From positions 1-37,855 of the forward strand of contig PDSR01000083.1 of assembly GCA_002748575.1 (NCBI GenBank): a stretch of 37,855 bases of DNA, read 5' to 3'. The position numbers and the translations under genes are program-made. The notes under the pieces were generated by a model. It was not told the origin of the DNA, did no database searches, and saw only the letters and a list, made by a program, of their open reading frames with translations. Source of the stretch: Gammaproteobacteria bacterium (GTDB taxonomy: Bacteria; Pseudomonadota; Gammaproteobacteria; Pseudomonadales; Ketobacteraceae). Below, piece by piece: positions 23,925 through 32,512 of this stretch (position 1 is the stretch's first letter; each line of letters opens with the position of its first letter).

Positions 23925-25994
23925 ATGGTAAACGATACGATCCGAATATTAATACTTCACGAGTCCCGTGACACTGCAGAGCAAATACTCAACCGTATTC
24001 GCAATTCCGGGCGGGCGACTCGCGCCGAACTATTAGAAAACGATGAATGCCTGAAAAACGCCTTGGCAAAAAACAGCTGGGATTTAATGTTACTGCGCCC
24101 CCAAACCGATAATATGCTTGCAGGAAATTGCCTGCACCAGGTGCAAAAGCTGCAACGGGATATCCCCGCAATTTTAATCATTGATGAAATGGACCCTGAA
24201 GAAATCGTTGAAGGTTTAAGAGAAGGATACCAAGCGGTGGTGCCAGCTGGTCAGGAAGAATGGCTGCTACAGGTTATTTGTAATGAACTGGATAACCTGA
24301 AAGAACGTCGTAAACGTCGCGCCACAGAATTGCAGCTTAAAGAAGTAGAAAAGCGCTGCACCAGCTTACTGGACAGCTCCCGTGATGCCATTACTTATGT
24401 GATTGATGGTATGCACACTTATGCCAATGAAACCTATCTGGAGTTATTTGGCTATCAGGATGTAGAAGACCTGGAAGGCATGCCAATCCTGGATATGGTT
24501 GCGCCCAAAGATCACGATGATTTCAAGCATTTTCTTAGAAATTACACTGATGGCGACTGTGATAACAATGAATTTCTTTGTCATGGCATATGCACCGATG
24601 GCAGCGAAATACAGGTACGCATGCTGTTCAGTGCCGCCACCTACGACAGCGAACCCTGTATGCAGATTCTGATCCGCACCAACCAGGCTGATGCTGAATT
24701 ACAGGAAAAGCTCAAAGAAATCAGCAGCCAGGATTTGTTAACCGGTCTGTTTAACCGCCAGCACTTTACTCAGGTGCTGGATGAAACCATTGAGTGGGCC
24801 ATTAACGAAAGTAAAGTCGCTACTTTAATCTACATGCAGGTTGATAATTTTGCAGCGATTCAATCGGATGTAGGAATCGGTGGTGCCGATATCGTGCTGA
24901 GTGATATTGCCAGTATGTTGCGGGATCAATTTAAAACCCAGGAACTGGCTCGCTTCAGTGACGATGTATTTACCATCCTGCTGAAAGATTCCAGCCTTGA
25001 TAAAGGTGTAGAAATCGCTGAACAGCTAAGAGCAAAGGTGGAAGATCACTTATCAGAAGTGAACGACCGCACCGCACAGGCAACGGTGAGCATTGGCGTT
25101 ACCATTGTCAGTGAAGCAGCCAGCGACCCTCAAGTAGTTGTCACCCGCGCCCATCAGGCCAGTGAAATGGTGCGTGAAGACAACCCGTTAGGTAATGGCG
25201 TAAGATCCTTTGATCCTTCTAAAATTCGTAGTGGCGACGATACAGACACCGTAGCACTTTTGCAGGAAGCTATTGATAAAGGCTTGTTTAAAGTCTTATT
25301 CCAGCCAGTGATAGACTTGCGTGGCAACAGTGGCGAGCTTTATGAAGTGCTGTTGCGTATGGTTAATGAAAATGGCGAAAGCATTTCCCCGAATGAGTTT
25401 TTAGATACCGCTTCGCGCAAAGAGCTGTGTGAAAAAGTAGACCGCTGGGTAATATTGCAATCAATCAAAATGTTATCGGAACATCGCGCCAGAGGAAACG
25501 AAACCCGGCTAATGGTTAACATTACCGCTGATTCGTTAAAAGACCATACCTTGCTGCCCTGGTTAAGCGTTGCTTTAAAAGCCGCCCGCATGCCTGGCGA
25601 TGCGCTTATCTTTCAGTTTGCTGAAAACGATGCCACCACCTACCTGAAACAGGCAAAAGAATTTACCAATGGGCTACATGAGCTTCATTGCCAGGCTGCG
25701 ATTTCACGATTCGGCTGTTCACTCAACCCTTTTAATAATTTGAAGCATTTGAACGTTGAATATTTAAAGCTGGATGGTTCCTTTATTAAAGAACTGGATA
25801 GCCAGGAAAATAAAGAAAACTTTAAAGATATTGTTGAAACCGCTCACGCGCAAGGCAAGCTGACCATTGCCCCGTTTGTTGAAAGTGCCGGCGTGCTGTC
25901 ATCGTTATGGCAAATCGGTGTGAACTATATTCAAGGCTACTACTTGCAGGAACCCGCCGAAGATATGGATTACGACTTTTCAAACGAAGACTAA
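23925..25994 (+). CDS. fimX: FimX-like c-di-GMP effector (REC-PAS-GGDEF-EAL, degenerate)
   Basis: The protein has 689 residues with four domains: receiver-like (1-125), PAS (145-250), GGDEF (255-425) and EAL (445-680). The receiver lacks the phosphoacceptor Asp (LMLLRPQ), so it is not phosphorylated in the usual way. The GGDEF signature is replaced by SDDVF (345-349) and EAL by EVL (474-476, YEVLLRM). The late DDFG-type motif is SRFG. It should bind c-di-GMP without making or breaking it, like P. aeruginosa FimX (691 residues, same domain order, same EVL), which localises to a pole and drives type IV pilus extension through PilB and PilZ. The neighbour serB matches Pseudomonas. The ribosome site is weak. 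Confidence 0.92.
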   Translation: MVNDTIRILILHESRDTAEQILNRIRNSGRATRAELLENDECLKNALAKNSWDLMLLRPQTDNMLAGNCLHQVQKLQRDIPAILIIDEMDPEEIVEGLREGYQAVVPAGQEEWLLQVICNELDNLKERRKRRATELQLKEVEKRCTSLLDSSRDAITYVIDGMHTYANETYLELFGYQDVEDLEGMPILDMVAPKDHDDFKHFLRNYTDGDCDNNEFLCHGICTDGSEIQVRMLFSAATYDSEPCMQILIRTNQADAELQEKLKEISSQDLLTGLFNRQHFTQVLDETIEWAINESKVATLIYMQVDNFAAIQSDVGIGGADIVLSDIASMLRDQFKTQELARFSDDVFTILLKDSSLDKGVEIAEQLRAKVEDHLSEVNDRTAQATVSIGVTIVSEAASDPQVVVTRAHQASEMVREDNPLGNGVRSFDPSKIRSGDDTDTVALLQEAIDKGLFKVLFQPVIDLRGNSGELYEVLLRMVNENGESISPNEFLDTASRKELCEKVDRWVILQSIKMLSEHRARGNETRLMVNITADSLKDHTLLPWLSVALKAARMPGDALIFQFAENDATTYLKQAKEFTNGLHELHCQAAISRFGCSLNPFNNLKHLNVEYLKLDGSFIKELDSQENKENFKDIVETAHAQGKLTIAPFVESAGVLSSLWQIGVNYIQGYYLQEPAEDMDYDFSNED

Positions 25995-26016
25995 TCGCAA
26001 ACCTGCCTGACACATA

Positions 26017-26060
26017 AACCAAAAAATCCTGAAAGCTAACACTTTCGGGATTTTTTGGTT
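26017..26060. terminator. Bidirectional terminator between fimX and serB
   Basis: A 19-bp stem (26017-26035 with 26042-26060, one G-U pair) with a six-base loop has A6 on one arm and T6 on the other, so it can stop both converging transcripts. It lies inside serB: the TAG stop is in the loop and the last eight serB codons form one arm. Confidence 0.85.
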
Positions 26061-27277
26061 AACAACTCTTCGCTATCACGATCACGCACACCCAATAAAT
26101 ATAAAATACCATCAAGCCCCAAAGTCGAGATGGCCTGTTCGGCATTTTCTTTTACAACCGGCTTGGCTCTGAAAGCAATACCTAAACCGGCAATGCCCAG
26201 CATGGGCAGGTCATTGGCGCCATCTCCAACGGCGATCACCTGCTCCAAATTTAAACGCTCAATATCGGCAATTTCTTTTAGCAGCTCGGCTTTACGCTGA
26301 CCATCAACCACTCGCCCCACGACTTCACCAGTGACTTTGCCGTTTTCAATAGCCAGTTCATTCGCATGAACATAATCAATGCCCAGTTTATTTTTCAAAT
26401 ACTGCCCGAAATAGGTAAAGCCGCCAGAAAGAATCGCCGTTTTATATCCCAGTGCACGCAACGCATTAATCAGATTTTCAGCACCTTCGGTAATCGGCAA
26501 GTGCCTGGCAATATCATCAAGCACCGACTCATCCAAACCTTTCAATAAGGCCACCCGACGCTTGAAACTTTCCGTGAAATCAATGTCGCCGCGCATTGCG
26601 GACTCGGTAATCTGTGCCACCTGATCACCCACCCCGGCACGCTTGGCCAGCTCATCAATCACTTCGGCCTCTATTAAGGTAGAATCCATATCAAACGCCA
26701 CTAAGCGGCGATTGCGCCGGTAGGCATTATCTTTTTGAAACGCAATATCAACGCCCAATTTATTAGCTACCGATAAAAATTCTGCCCGCATCGAAGCAAT
26801 ATCATTGGGCTCACCACGTACTGAAAACTCAACACAGGCTTTTTGATCTGATAGCGTTTCATTCAGAGAAATCCTGCCTGACAGGCGATTGATATTATCA
26901 ATATTCAAATCATTGCTGGTAATAATATGGGTCACTGCGGCAATTTGCTTGGCACTGATAATACGTGCCAACAATGTCACGATATAACGATCCTTACCCT
27001 GATGATCAACCCATTGCTGGTAATCGCTTTCATTGATCGGCGTAAAACGCACCCCCATTTCCATTTCGTGACAACTGAACAGCACATCTTTCAACACCGG
27101 GGATGAATCCATATCAGCGGACATTTCCACGACCATCCCTAACGACAGGGTATCGTGAATCACCGACTGGCCAATATCCAGTATATTCACCTGATAACGG
27201 GATAGAATGTCAGAAATAGAACTGGTTACCCCTGGTTTATCGTCTCCAGAGATATTAATAAGGATAATTTCGCGCAC
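26036..27277 (-). CDS. serB: Phosphoserine phosphatase SerB with tandem ACT domains
   Basis: The 413-residue enzyme performs the last step of serine synthesis. Two ACT domains (about 1-80 and 95-175), the first starting ILINISGDDKPG, precede the HAD phosphatase. Catalytic motifs are AFDMDSTLIEAEVIDELA (nucleophile Asp, acid Asp), ILSGGFTYFGQYLKNKLG and AVGDGANDLPML. This two-ACT form is the Pseudomonas type and longer than E. coli SerB. The start is GTG at 27277 with AGGGGG six bases upstream. The 3' end is embedded in a bidirectional terminator, so the tail LLTKKSRKC is dictated in part by the stem. The ACT domains suggest amino-acid feedback. Confidence 0.96.
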   Translation of the reverse strand: MREIILINISGDDKPGVTSSISDILSRYQVNILDIGQSVIHDTLSLGMVVEMSADMDSSPVLKDVLFSCHEMEMGVRFTPINESDYQQWVDHQGKDRYIVTLLARIISAKQIAAVTHIITSNDLNIDNINRLSGRISLNETLSDQKACVEFSVRGEPNDIASMRAEFLSVANKLGVDIAFQKDNAYRRNRRLVAFDMDSTLIEAEVIDELAKRAGVGDQVAQITESAMRGDIDFTESFKRRVALLKGLDESVLDDIARHLPITEGAENLINALRALGYKTAILSGGFTYFGQYLKNKLGIDYVHANELAIENGKVTGEVVGRVVDGQRKAELLKEIADIERLNLEQVIAVGDGANDLPMLGIAGLGIAFRAKPVVKENAEQAISTLGLDGILYLLGVRDRDSEELLTKKSRKC

Positions 27278-27359
27278 TGCTGCCCCCTGGCAAATAATTC
27301 AAGGGGTCTATTTTACACGGCCCAAAGCAGGGAACAACCAAGACAGCAATCAGAAACCA

Positions 27360-28166
27360 TCAGGCAGCCATTACCTGTTGATCCAGTTCCCGCCGCCGCG
27401 CAATGCGCTGTACTGATAAAATAAAACGCTGAATTGCCTGATGCTCTTGATAATCGAGCCCAACAAACCGGGCACCAGCAACAGTGGTTTGCACCTTACC
27501 GGTATCAACATTAAGATCATAATGGCAATGGGTTATATCCAAGGTTAACACCATAGGCTCGCACCCTTGAAGATGTAAACACACATCTTCGAGGCAAGCA
27601 CCCGCATAAACGGTTTCCATCTGATCACCCTCAAAGGCAATACGGATACCCGAAGAAGATAAATCCAGAATAGCATTAGCCTGTTGATCCACCAGGCCAC
27701 TCAACGATGCCGAATTTTTCCAGTGTTGAGTCATTGGTAAACGATACTGTTTACGACGTTGCTGCTCTTCTATTTTTGGCCATTCCAAGCGGAAATATTT
27801 ATCACTACCCTCTTCAATGCGCATTTCAACCACGCTACTGATCACCGTTGTGAATCCTTCGCGCTCATATTCCAACACTACATTCTGGCGAAAATCTCCG
27901 TTTAAAATGCCATCAAACGGAAACGGCTCATCAATTAACAGATACCCCTCATCAGTATTCACTTCCAACAACATGGTTTGATAGGTATGAGTATCGCCCT
28001 GAACCCTGAGTCGCAACATGCGATGATCACGCATTAATTGAAATAACAGCAGATAATCTTTTTGCAGCCGCTCCGAATTCTGTTCAGCAACACCCTTTAC
28101 TTTGCTGCCAGGAGTGTTGAGACTAAATCGACCATTAAGCGTCAAAAAATCTGTAAGTTTTTTCAT
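27360..28166 (-). CDS. YcgR-type PilZ protein (c-di-GMP receptor)
   Basis: The protein has 268 residues with two parts. The first (about 20-125) is a YcgR-N-like beta barrel containing LRVQGDTHTYQTMLLEVN. The second is a PilZ domain with both c-di-GMP motifs: RKQYR (RxxxR) at about residue 138 and DLSSSG (DxSxxG) 32 residues later. It should therefore bind c-di-GMP. YcgR proteins slow flagella; here, where pilus genes are near and no flagellar genes are seen, the target is uncertain. It lies upstream of serB on the same strand (82-bp gap). An AGAG element lies ahead of the ATG. Confidence 0.88.
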   Translation of the reverse strand: MKKLTDFLTLNGRFSLNTPGSKVKGVAEQNSERLQKDYLLLFQLMRDHRMLRLRVQGDTHTYQTMLLEVNTDEGYLLIDEPFPFDGILNGDFRQNVVLEYEREGFTTVISSVVEMRIEEGSDKYFRLEWPKIEEQQRRKQYRLPMTQHWKNSASLSGLVDQQANAILDLSSSGIRIAFEGDQMETVYAGACLEDVCLHLQGCEPMVLTLDITHCHYDLNVDTGKVQTTVAGARFVGLDYQEHQAIQRFILSVQRIARRRELDQQVMAA

Positions 28167-28359
28167 CGCCAGCTCTCTTAAAAGTTGAATATCTTGCTAT
28201 ATTTGGGTAGTTATAAAAGTCATCGGCCAAAGCAATTAAAACTTTAACACTAAAAACTTCAGCCACACCCAAACATGCGCCTCTTGAGGCAAGCCTGCAA
28301 ATGTCAGCAGGTGTTAAAGCATTATTGTTAATTCAAGTCGAACAAATTATGGGCAACTT

Positions 28360-29136
28360 ATGAACCAAAAAAGCAAACTCCTTGCGGTAATCCTGGTGCT
28401 AACCAGCTTCTTTGTGTGCCACGCACTGGCAGTAAAATACATTACCGGCTCACCGAAAAACAAAGAACAGACAACATCAACAAAGCCGCAAATCAAGCTG
28501 CCAGATTTTGCAAAAATTCAGGATATTCCTACCCGCAAAAATTCTTTTTTTGATTTCCTGAAACCCATGGTAGACAGCGAGAATCAGCGCTTACGCAAGC
28601 TTCGCAGTAAGCTTGCAGATATGTCAGCGGCTGATCTACAGGCTATAGCAAAGCAATATAAAGTACCCGAAGGCACCGATATAAAAAAGGGTTTGCTGCT
28701 ACGTATTGATGAAATACCCGCCTCTCTGGTGCTGGCGCAGGCGGCTACAGAATCAGCCTGGGGAACATCGCGATTTGCCCGGGATGGTAATAATCTGTTC
28801 GGGGAATGGTGTTACAGCAAAGGTTGCGGCATAGTGCCACAGCAGCGCTCAAACCATTTAACCCATGAAGTGCGACGTTTTGCTTCACCTGAAATGTCAA
28901 TACGCAGTTATATGAACAACCTGAACAGCCACAAAGCCTATCAGATGCTGCGCAAACTTCGAGCCGAACAGCGAGTCCGCCAGCAGCCACTTAATGGCTG
29001 CTATTTAGCCAATGGCTTGCAATCCTATTCTCAAAAAGGTTCAGCCTATGTCAAAATGATCAAAGCGGTTATTCGTGTCAATAAACTGGAAAAGAACAGG
29101 CAGGACTGCACCACCACACTCGCCAGGTCAACATAG
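28360..29136 (+). CDS. Bax-like N-acetylglucosaminidase, membrane anchored
   Basis: The protein has 258 residues with an N-terminal hydrophobic segment (LLAVILVLTSFFVCHALAV) that acts as signal or anchor, a Lys/Arg-rich linker and a C-terminal glucosaminidase domain related to E. coli Bax and FlgJ. Visible motifs are IPASLVLAQAATESAWGTS, with the catalytic Glu, then GNNLFGEWCYSKGCGI and the closing SYMNNLNSHKAYQMLR. It should trim peptidoglycan in the periplasm. It is divergent from the PilZ gene across 193 bp, which contains two small GC-rich inverted repeats near 28285-28320 but no clear promoter. The substrate role is inferred from the family. Confidence 0.88.
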   Translation: MNQKSKLLAVILVLTSFFVCHALAVKYITGSPKNKEQTTSTKPQIKLPDFAKIQDIPTRKNSFFDFLKPMVDSENQRLRKLRSKLADMSAADLQAIAKQYKVPEGTDIKKGLLLRIDEIPASLVLAQAATESAWGTSRFARDGNNLFGEWCYSKGCGIVPQQRSNHLTHEVRRFASPEMSIRSYMNNLNSHKAYQMLRKLRAEQRVRQQPLNGCYLANGLQSYSQKGSAYVKMIKAVIRVNKLEKNRQDCTTTLARST

Positions 29137-29183
29137 CCGTAGCACAACACGGCCGTAACACAAAGGCAAGGAAAGAACACCCT

Positions 29184-30206
29184 ATGCACACATCCATTAG
29201 TCCACCACTGCGTTTTTTAATCGGTGCTGCCTGTTTTATTGTGATTGTGGCGGGGCTGAAAGCTTCAGCCGATATGATGGTGCCTTTTTTATTGTCGGCC
29301 TTTATTGGCATATTATGCGCACCCCCGCTTTTTTGGCTGCAAGCACGAAAAATTCCCACCGTTATCGCCGTGTTTATTGTGGTCACCGTGTTTGTGCTGG
29401 GTGCGCTGATGATTTCTGCGGTGGTCGGCGCATCAGTCAGTGATTTTATTAATCAGATGCCGCAATACCAAAGCAAGCTGCAAAACGAAAAAGCGGCGCT
29501 CACCAACTGGTTGCAAACCCACGGCATAGAAGCGCCCGCAACTATTTTGCGAGAACAGATCAACCCCGGCGCGGCCATGGGCATGGTAAAAAATATTTTA
29601 ACCAGCCTGGGGGGCGTATTAACGGATTCGTTCTTAATTTTCTTAACAGTGTTATTTATTTTGTTTGAAGCCTCCAGCTTTCCCAACAAGCTGCGCCGCG
29701 CAATGGACGACCCCAAACACAACGCTCTGGATTCTTTCAAAAACTTCAACGCATCCGTTAAAAAATACCTGATTATCAAATCCTGGGTAAGCCTGGCCAC
29801 TGGCTGCTGCATTACTCTCTGGCTAATGATTCTGGGTGTTGATTACCCGATTCTATGGGGATTACTGGCCTTTATGCTCAATTTTGTACCCAATATCGGT
29901 TCTATTTTTGCCGCCATTCCGGCGGTATTATTGGCGCTGATTCAAGTGGGTACCGGCACCGCTGCATTAACGGCGGCAGGCTACGTGGTGGTAAATATCG
30001 TAATGGGCAATGTGGTGGAACCGCGTTATTTAGGGCAAGGATTAGGGTTATCTACCCTGGTGGTCTTTCTATCGTTAATTTTCTGGGGCTGGATTTTAGG
30101 GCCTGTGGGTATGCTGCTTTCTATCCCGCTCACCATGATTATCAAAATCGCCCTGGAGAGCAATGAGGAAACCCACTGGCTGGCGGTATTACTCGATAAC
30201 AAATAG
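29184..30206 (+). CDS. AI-2E family transporter (PerM/TqsA-like membrane protein)
   Basis: The 340-residue integral membrane protein has about seven to eight hydrophobic helices: a pair near the N-terminus (FLIGAACFIVIVAGL, FLLSAFIGILCAPPLFWL), one at about 55-75, an amphipathic periplasmic stretch (QMPQYQSKLQNEKAALTNWL), then several in the second half. The segments LAFMLNFVPNIGSIFAAIPA and NVVEPRYLGQGLGLSTLVVF are signatures of the family, whose members export AI-2 or act as Na+/H+ antiporters; most are untested. AAGGAAAG precedes the ATG. It follows the Bax-like gene by 47 bp and could be co-transcribed. Confidence 0.9.
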   Translation: MHTSISPPLRFLIGAACFIVIVAGLKASADMMVPFLLSAFIGILCAPPLFWLQARKIPTVIAVFIVVTVFVLGALMISAVVGASVSDFINQMPQYQSKLQNEKAALTNWLQTHGIEAPATILREQINPGAAMGMVKNILTSLGGVLTDSFLIFLTVLFILFEASSFPNKLRRAMDDPKHNALDSFKNFNASVKKYLIIKSWVSLATGCCITLWLMILGVDYPILWGLLAFMLNFVPNIGSIFAAIPAVLLALIQVGTGTAALTAAGYVVVNIVMGNVVEPRYLGQGLGLSTLVVFLSLIFWGWILGPVGMLLSIPLTMIIKIALESNEETHWLAVLLDNK

Positions 30207-30296
30207 CAGGCTTCCCAGCCGGTTATTTTAAGGGCAGATTTTGGTATCATGCTCTTCTTTCAACCGTTCAGCTCAACTATTCAGGTTTCCGCTATT

Positions 30297-30587
30297 ATGC
30301 AAAAGAAAGATAAACAAAAGGTGATTGGTGCCGCTCTACAGGAAGAAAGTGTCGCCGCATTTTTAAACTGTCGGCCCTATGGTGAGGAGAACGTAGATTT
30401 TCATATTCTGACCAAAGCCTACCGTGGCCTGCCAGCCAACGAATTCGAGCGCTTTATTACACTTTATAAAGCCGCCGGTCACGATCTGAATCCGCAGGAT
30501 ACCGATGGCAACCACTTTCTGGATACTATTAGCGTCAATACCCGTCAGCAAGCTTATGTGGATATTCTGAAACGGGCAAGCTGTTGA
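30297..30587 (+). CDS. Small conserved protein, PA4642-like
   Basis: The 96-residue soluble protein starts MQKKDKQKVIGAALQEESVA and has AYRGLPANEFERFITLYKAAG followed by DLNPQDTDGNHFLDTI. From memory this resembles the Pseudomonas PA4642 family, which has no known function; the last half looks like one ankyrin-type helix pair. I start at 30297; an ATG at 30249 in frame is preceded by a TATCAT that may be a -10, so the shorter form seems better. Its TGA abuts the stop codon of the convergent ATPase gene with no bases between. Confidence 0.7.
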   Translation: MQKKDKQKVIGAALQEESVAAFLNCRPYGEENVDFHILTKAYRGLPANEFERFITLYKAAGHDLNPQDTDGNHFLDTISVNTRQQAYVDILKRASC

Positions 30588-31394
30588 TTATCGTTTTAGA
30601 GGCAGGAAGCTAATGGTTGGCTTACCGGTTTCCGGCTGAATCATTACTTTGGATTCGACACCATAGACATCTTTAATCATCTGCTGAGTTAATACTTCTT
30701 CCGGTGTTCCGTGAGTAACAATCCGACCCTGATCCAGCACCAGCAACTTGTCGCAAAACATCGCCGCAGAATTAAGATCGTGGAGGGCCGCAATGGTAGT
30801 AACAGACAGGCTGGCGATACGTGACAACACTTCCAGTTGATGACGCACATCCAGATGGTTGGTGGGTTCATCCAGAATCAGCAACCCGGCCTGCTGGCAA
30901 AGGCCACGGGCAATCAGCATACGCTGTTTTTCTCCGCCAGAAAGGGTGCCGACAAAGCGCCCGGCAAGCTTTTCCATATCCACAGCCCGTAAGGCATCCA
31001 TCGCCAGCTGATAATCTTCATCAGTATCCTGCTCAAAAAACTTTTTATGGGGGGAACGCCCCAGCAGCACCGCATCAAATACCTTGATTTGAAATTCCGT
31101 GGTGGATTCCTGAAGCACCGCCGCCGTTTTGCGGGCGGATTCTCTCAAAGCAATGGTCGCCAAATTGGTATCATCCAGATAAATCACACCATCAGACGGC
31201 GCATAGTAGCGGTAAATACATCGCAGCAACGAGGATTTGCCACTGCCGTTCGGCCCCACTAACCCCAGCATTTCACCGGGCTCGACGGCAAGCGTTACCC
31301 CGGACAATATCTGCTGGTCTGCCGCTCGCCAGCCAACGTTTTCCAGGTTCAGGCGAACAGCGGCCGGGGTTTGCCCGTGATGCGGCGATACCAT
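30588..31394 (-). CDS. ABC importer ATP-binding protein, FecE/BtuD type
   Basis: About 268 residues from the ATG at 31394, which overlaps the permease stop by one base (TAATG). The frame is open 51 codons further upstream, but that part lies inside the permease gene and is not ABC-like. Motifs are Walker A GPNGSGKSS, Q-loop VLQES, signature LSGGEKQRMLIA, Walker B LLILDEPTNHLD and switch His in ALHDLN. This is the type II importer ATPase class for iron-siderophore, haem or cobalamin. It is the last gene of the import operon. Confidence 0.94.
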   Translation of the reverse strand: MVSPHHGQTPAAVRLNLENVGWRAADQQILSGVTLAVEPGEMLGLVGPNGSGKSSLLRCIYRYYAPSDGVIYLDDTNLATIALRESARKTAAVLQESTTEFQIKVFDAVLLGRSPHKKFFEQDTDEDYQLAMDALRAVDMEKLAGRFVGTLSGGEKQRMLIARGLCQQAGLLILDEPTNHLDVRHQLEVLSRIASLSVTTIAALHDLNSAAMFCDKLLVLDQGRIVTHGTPEEVLTQQMIKDVYGVESKVMIQPETGKPTISFLPLKR

Positions 31395-32446
31395 TACAGG
31401 CTCCCCCCTTTTTTCTGCAGCAGCCAGATAAAAAATGGCGCACCGCACATGGAGGTAATAATACCAATGGGCAGCTCCATAGGAGATAGAATCGTGCGGG
31501 CAATCACATCCGCCCACACCAGAAACAGCCCCCCGGCCACCAGGCACAACGGCAACAGTTTTTTATGATCATTACCAATAAAAAGCCGGATAAAATGGGG
31601 AATCATCAGCCCCACAAAGCCAATGGAACCGCTCAGCGCCACCAAGACACCAACCATGGCGGATGTCACCAGGAAAATCTGTTTGCGGAAACGTGAACTA
31701 TCCAAACCCAGGGAAACAGAGGTTTCCTCACCCATACTGATGGCGTTCAGCTTTCTGGATTGAAAAAACAGATACACAAATCCTGCGGGCACCACTATTG
31801 ATGGCAACAAAATGTTATTCCATTTACCACCCGCCACCGACCCCAGCAGCCAGACTGTGACCTCGCGCAGCTCATGCTCTTTCGCCATATAGGTCAGCAA
31901 GCCGGTGATTGATGAAAACAGATAGGATATCGCAATCCCCGCAAGGATCAGGTTCCCCGCTGTCATTCTGCCGTTGGCACGGGAAAATAAAAACACCATG
32001 AAAAAGGCCAGCAACGCGCCCAGGAATGCCCCCATGGAAAGCGCCCATTCCCCTAACAGGGCAGAAAGCCCCAGCAGAATAACTACTGACGCCCCGGTTG
32101 ATGCCCCGGAGGTTAGCCCCAACAGATAGGGATCTGCCATGCGGTTGCGCACCACTGCCTGCATCACCGCACCCACCACGGCCAGGCCAGCACCAACCAA
32201 CACGGTAAAAATAATACGCGGAGCACGGATCATCCACACAATGCGTTCGCTGGCCAGGCTCCATTCACCCACTTGAATACCGGTGAGCTTATACCAAACA
32301 ATCCGCCAGATGGTATCCAGCTCCAGATACACCGAACCAAACCCCAGGGAAATTAACAGGCTGAGAATCAGCAGGCCGGTTAAGCCAAGCAGGATCAGGT
32401 AATAATTGCGCCATTCCCGATAAATGCCGCGCAGAGCAGGTTCCAC
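31394..32446 (-). CDS. ABC importer permease, FecCD/BtuC family
   Basis: The chosen start is GTG at 32446, which has GGAG seven to eight bases ahead, giving 350 residues. A TTG 48 bases upstream is in frame but lacks a ribosome site and adds a non-conserved, hydrophilic stretch. About ten membrane helices can be seen, and the family sequences RAPRIIFTVLVGAGLAVVGA, MQAVVRNRMADPYLLG and IGFVGLMIPHFIRLFIGNDH, the last being the coupling region for the ATPase. FecCD permeases import chelated iron, haem or cobalamin; the substrate cannot be read from the sequence. Confidence 0.94.
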   Translation of the reverse strand: MEPALRGIYREWRNYYLILLGLTGLLILSLLISLGFGSVYLELDTIWRIVWYKLTGIQVGEWSLASERIVWMIRAPRIIFTVLVGAGLAVVGAVMQAVVRNRMADPYLLGLTSGASTGASVVILLGLSALLGEWALSMGAFLGALLAFFMVFLFSRANGRMTAGNLILAGIAISYLFSSITGLLTYMAKEHELREVTVWLLGSVAGGKWNNILLPSIVVPAGFVYLFFQSRKLNAISMGEETSVSLGLDSSRFRKQIFLVTSAMVGVLVALSGSIGFVGLMIPHFIRLFIGNDHKKLLPLCLVAGGLFLVWADVIARTILSPMELPIGIITSMCGAPFFIWLLQKKGGSL

Positions 32447-32512
32447 TATGCGTTCTCCATTATATTGCAATGAGCAGGTATGCGCGGTTTTCAACGATGC
32501 CCATCATATATT

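Noticed and set aside
28281..28322. Small inverted repeats between the PilZ and Bax-like genes as a terminator or riboswitch
   Set aside because: The stems are only five bases, no T run follows, and no gene ends there.
31395..31547. 51-codon N-terminal extension of the ABC ATPase
   Set aside because: It lies wholly within the permease gene, lacks ABC features, and the ATG at 31394 gives the normal TAATG coupling.
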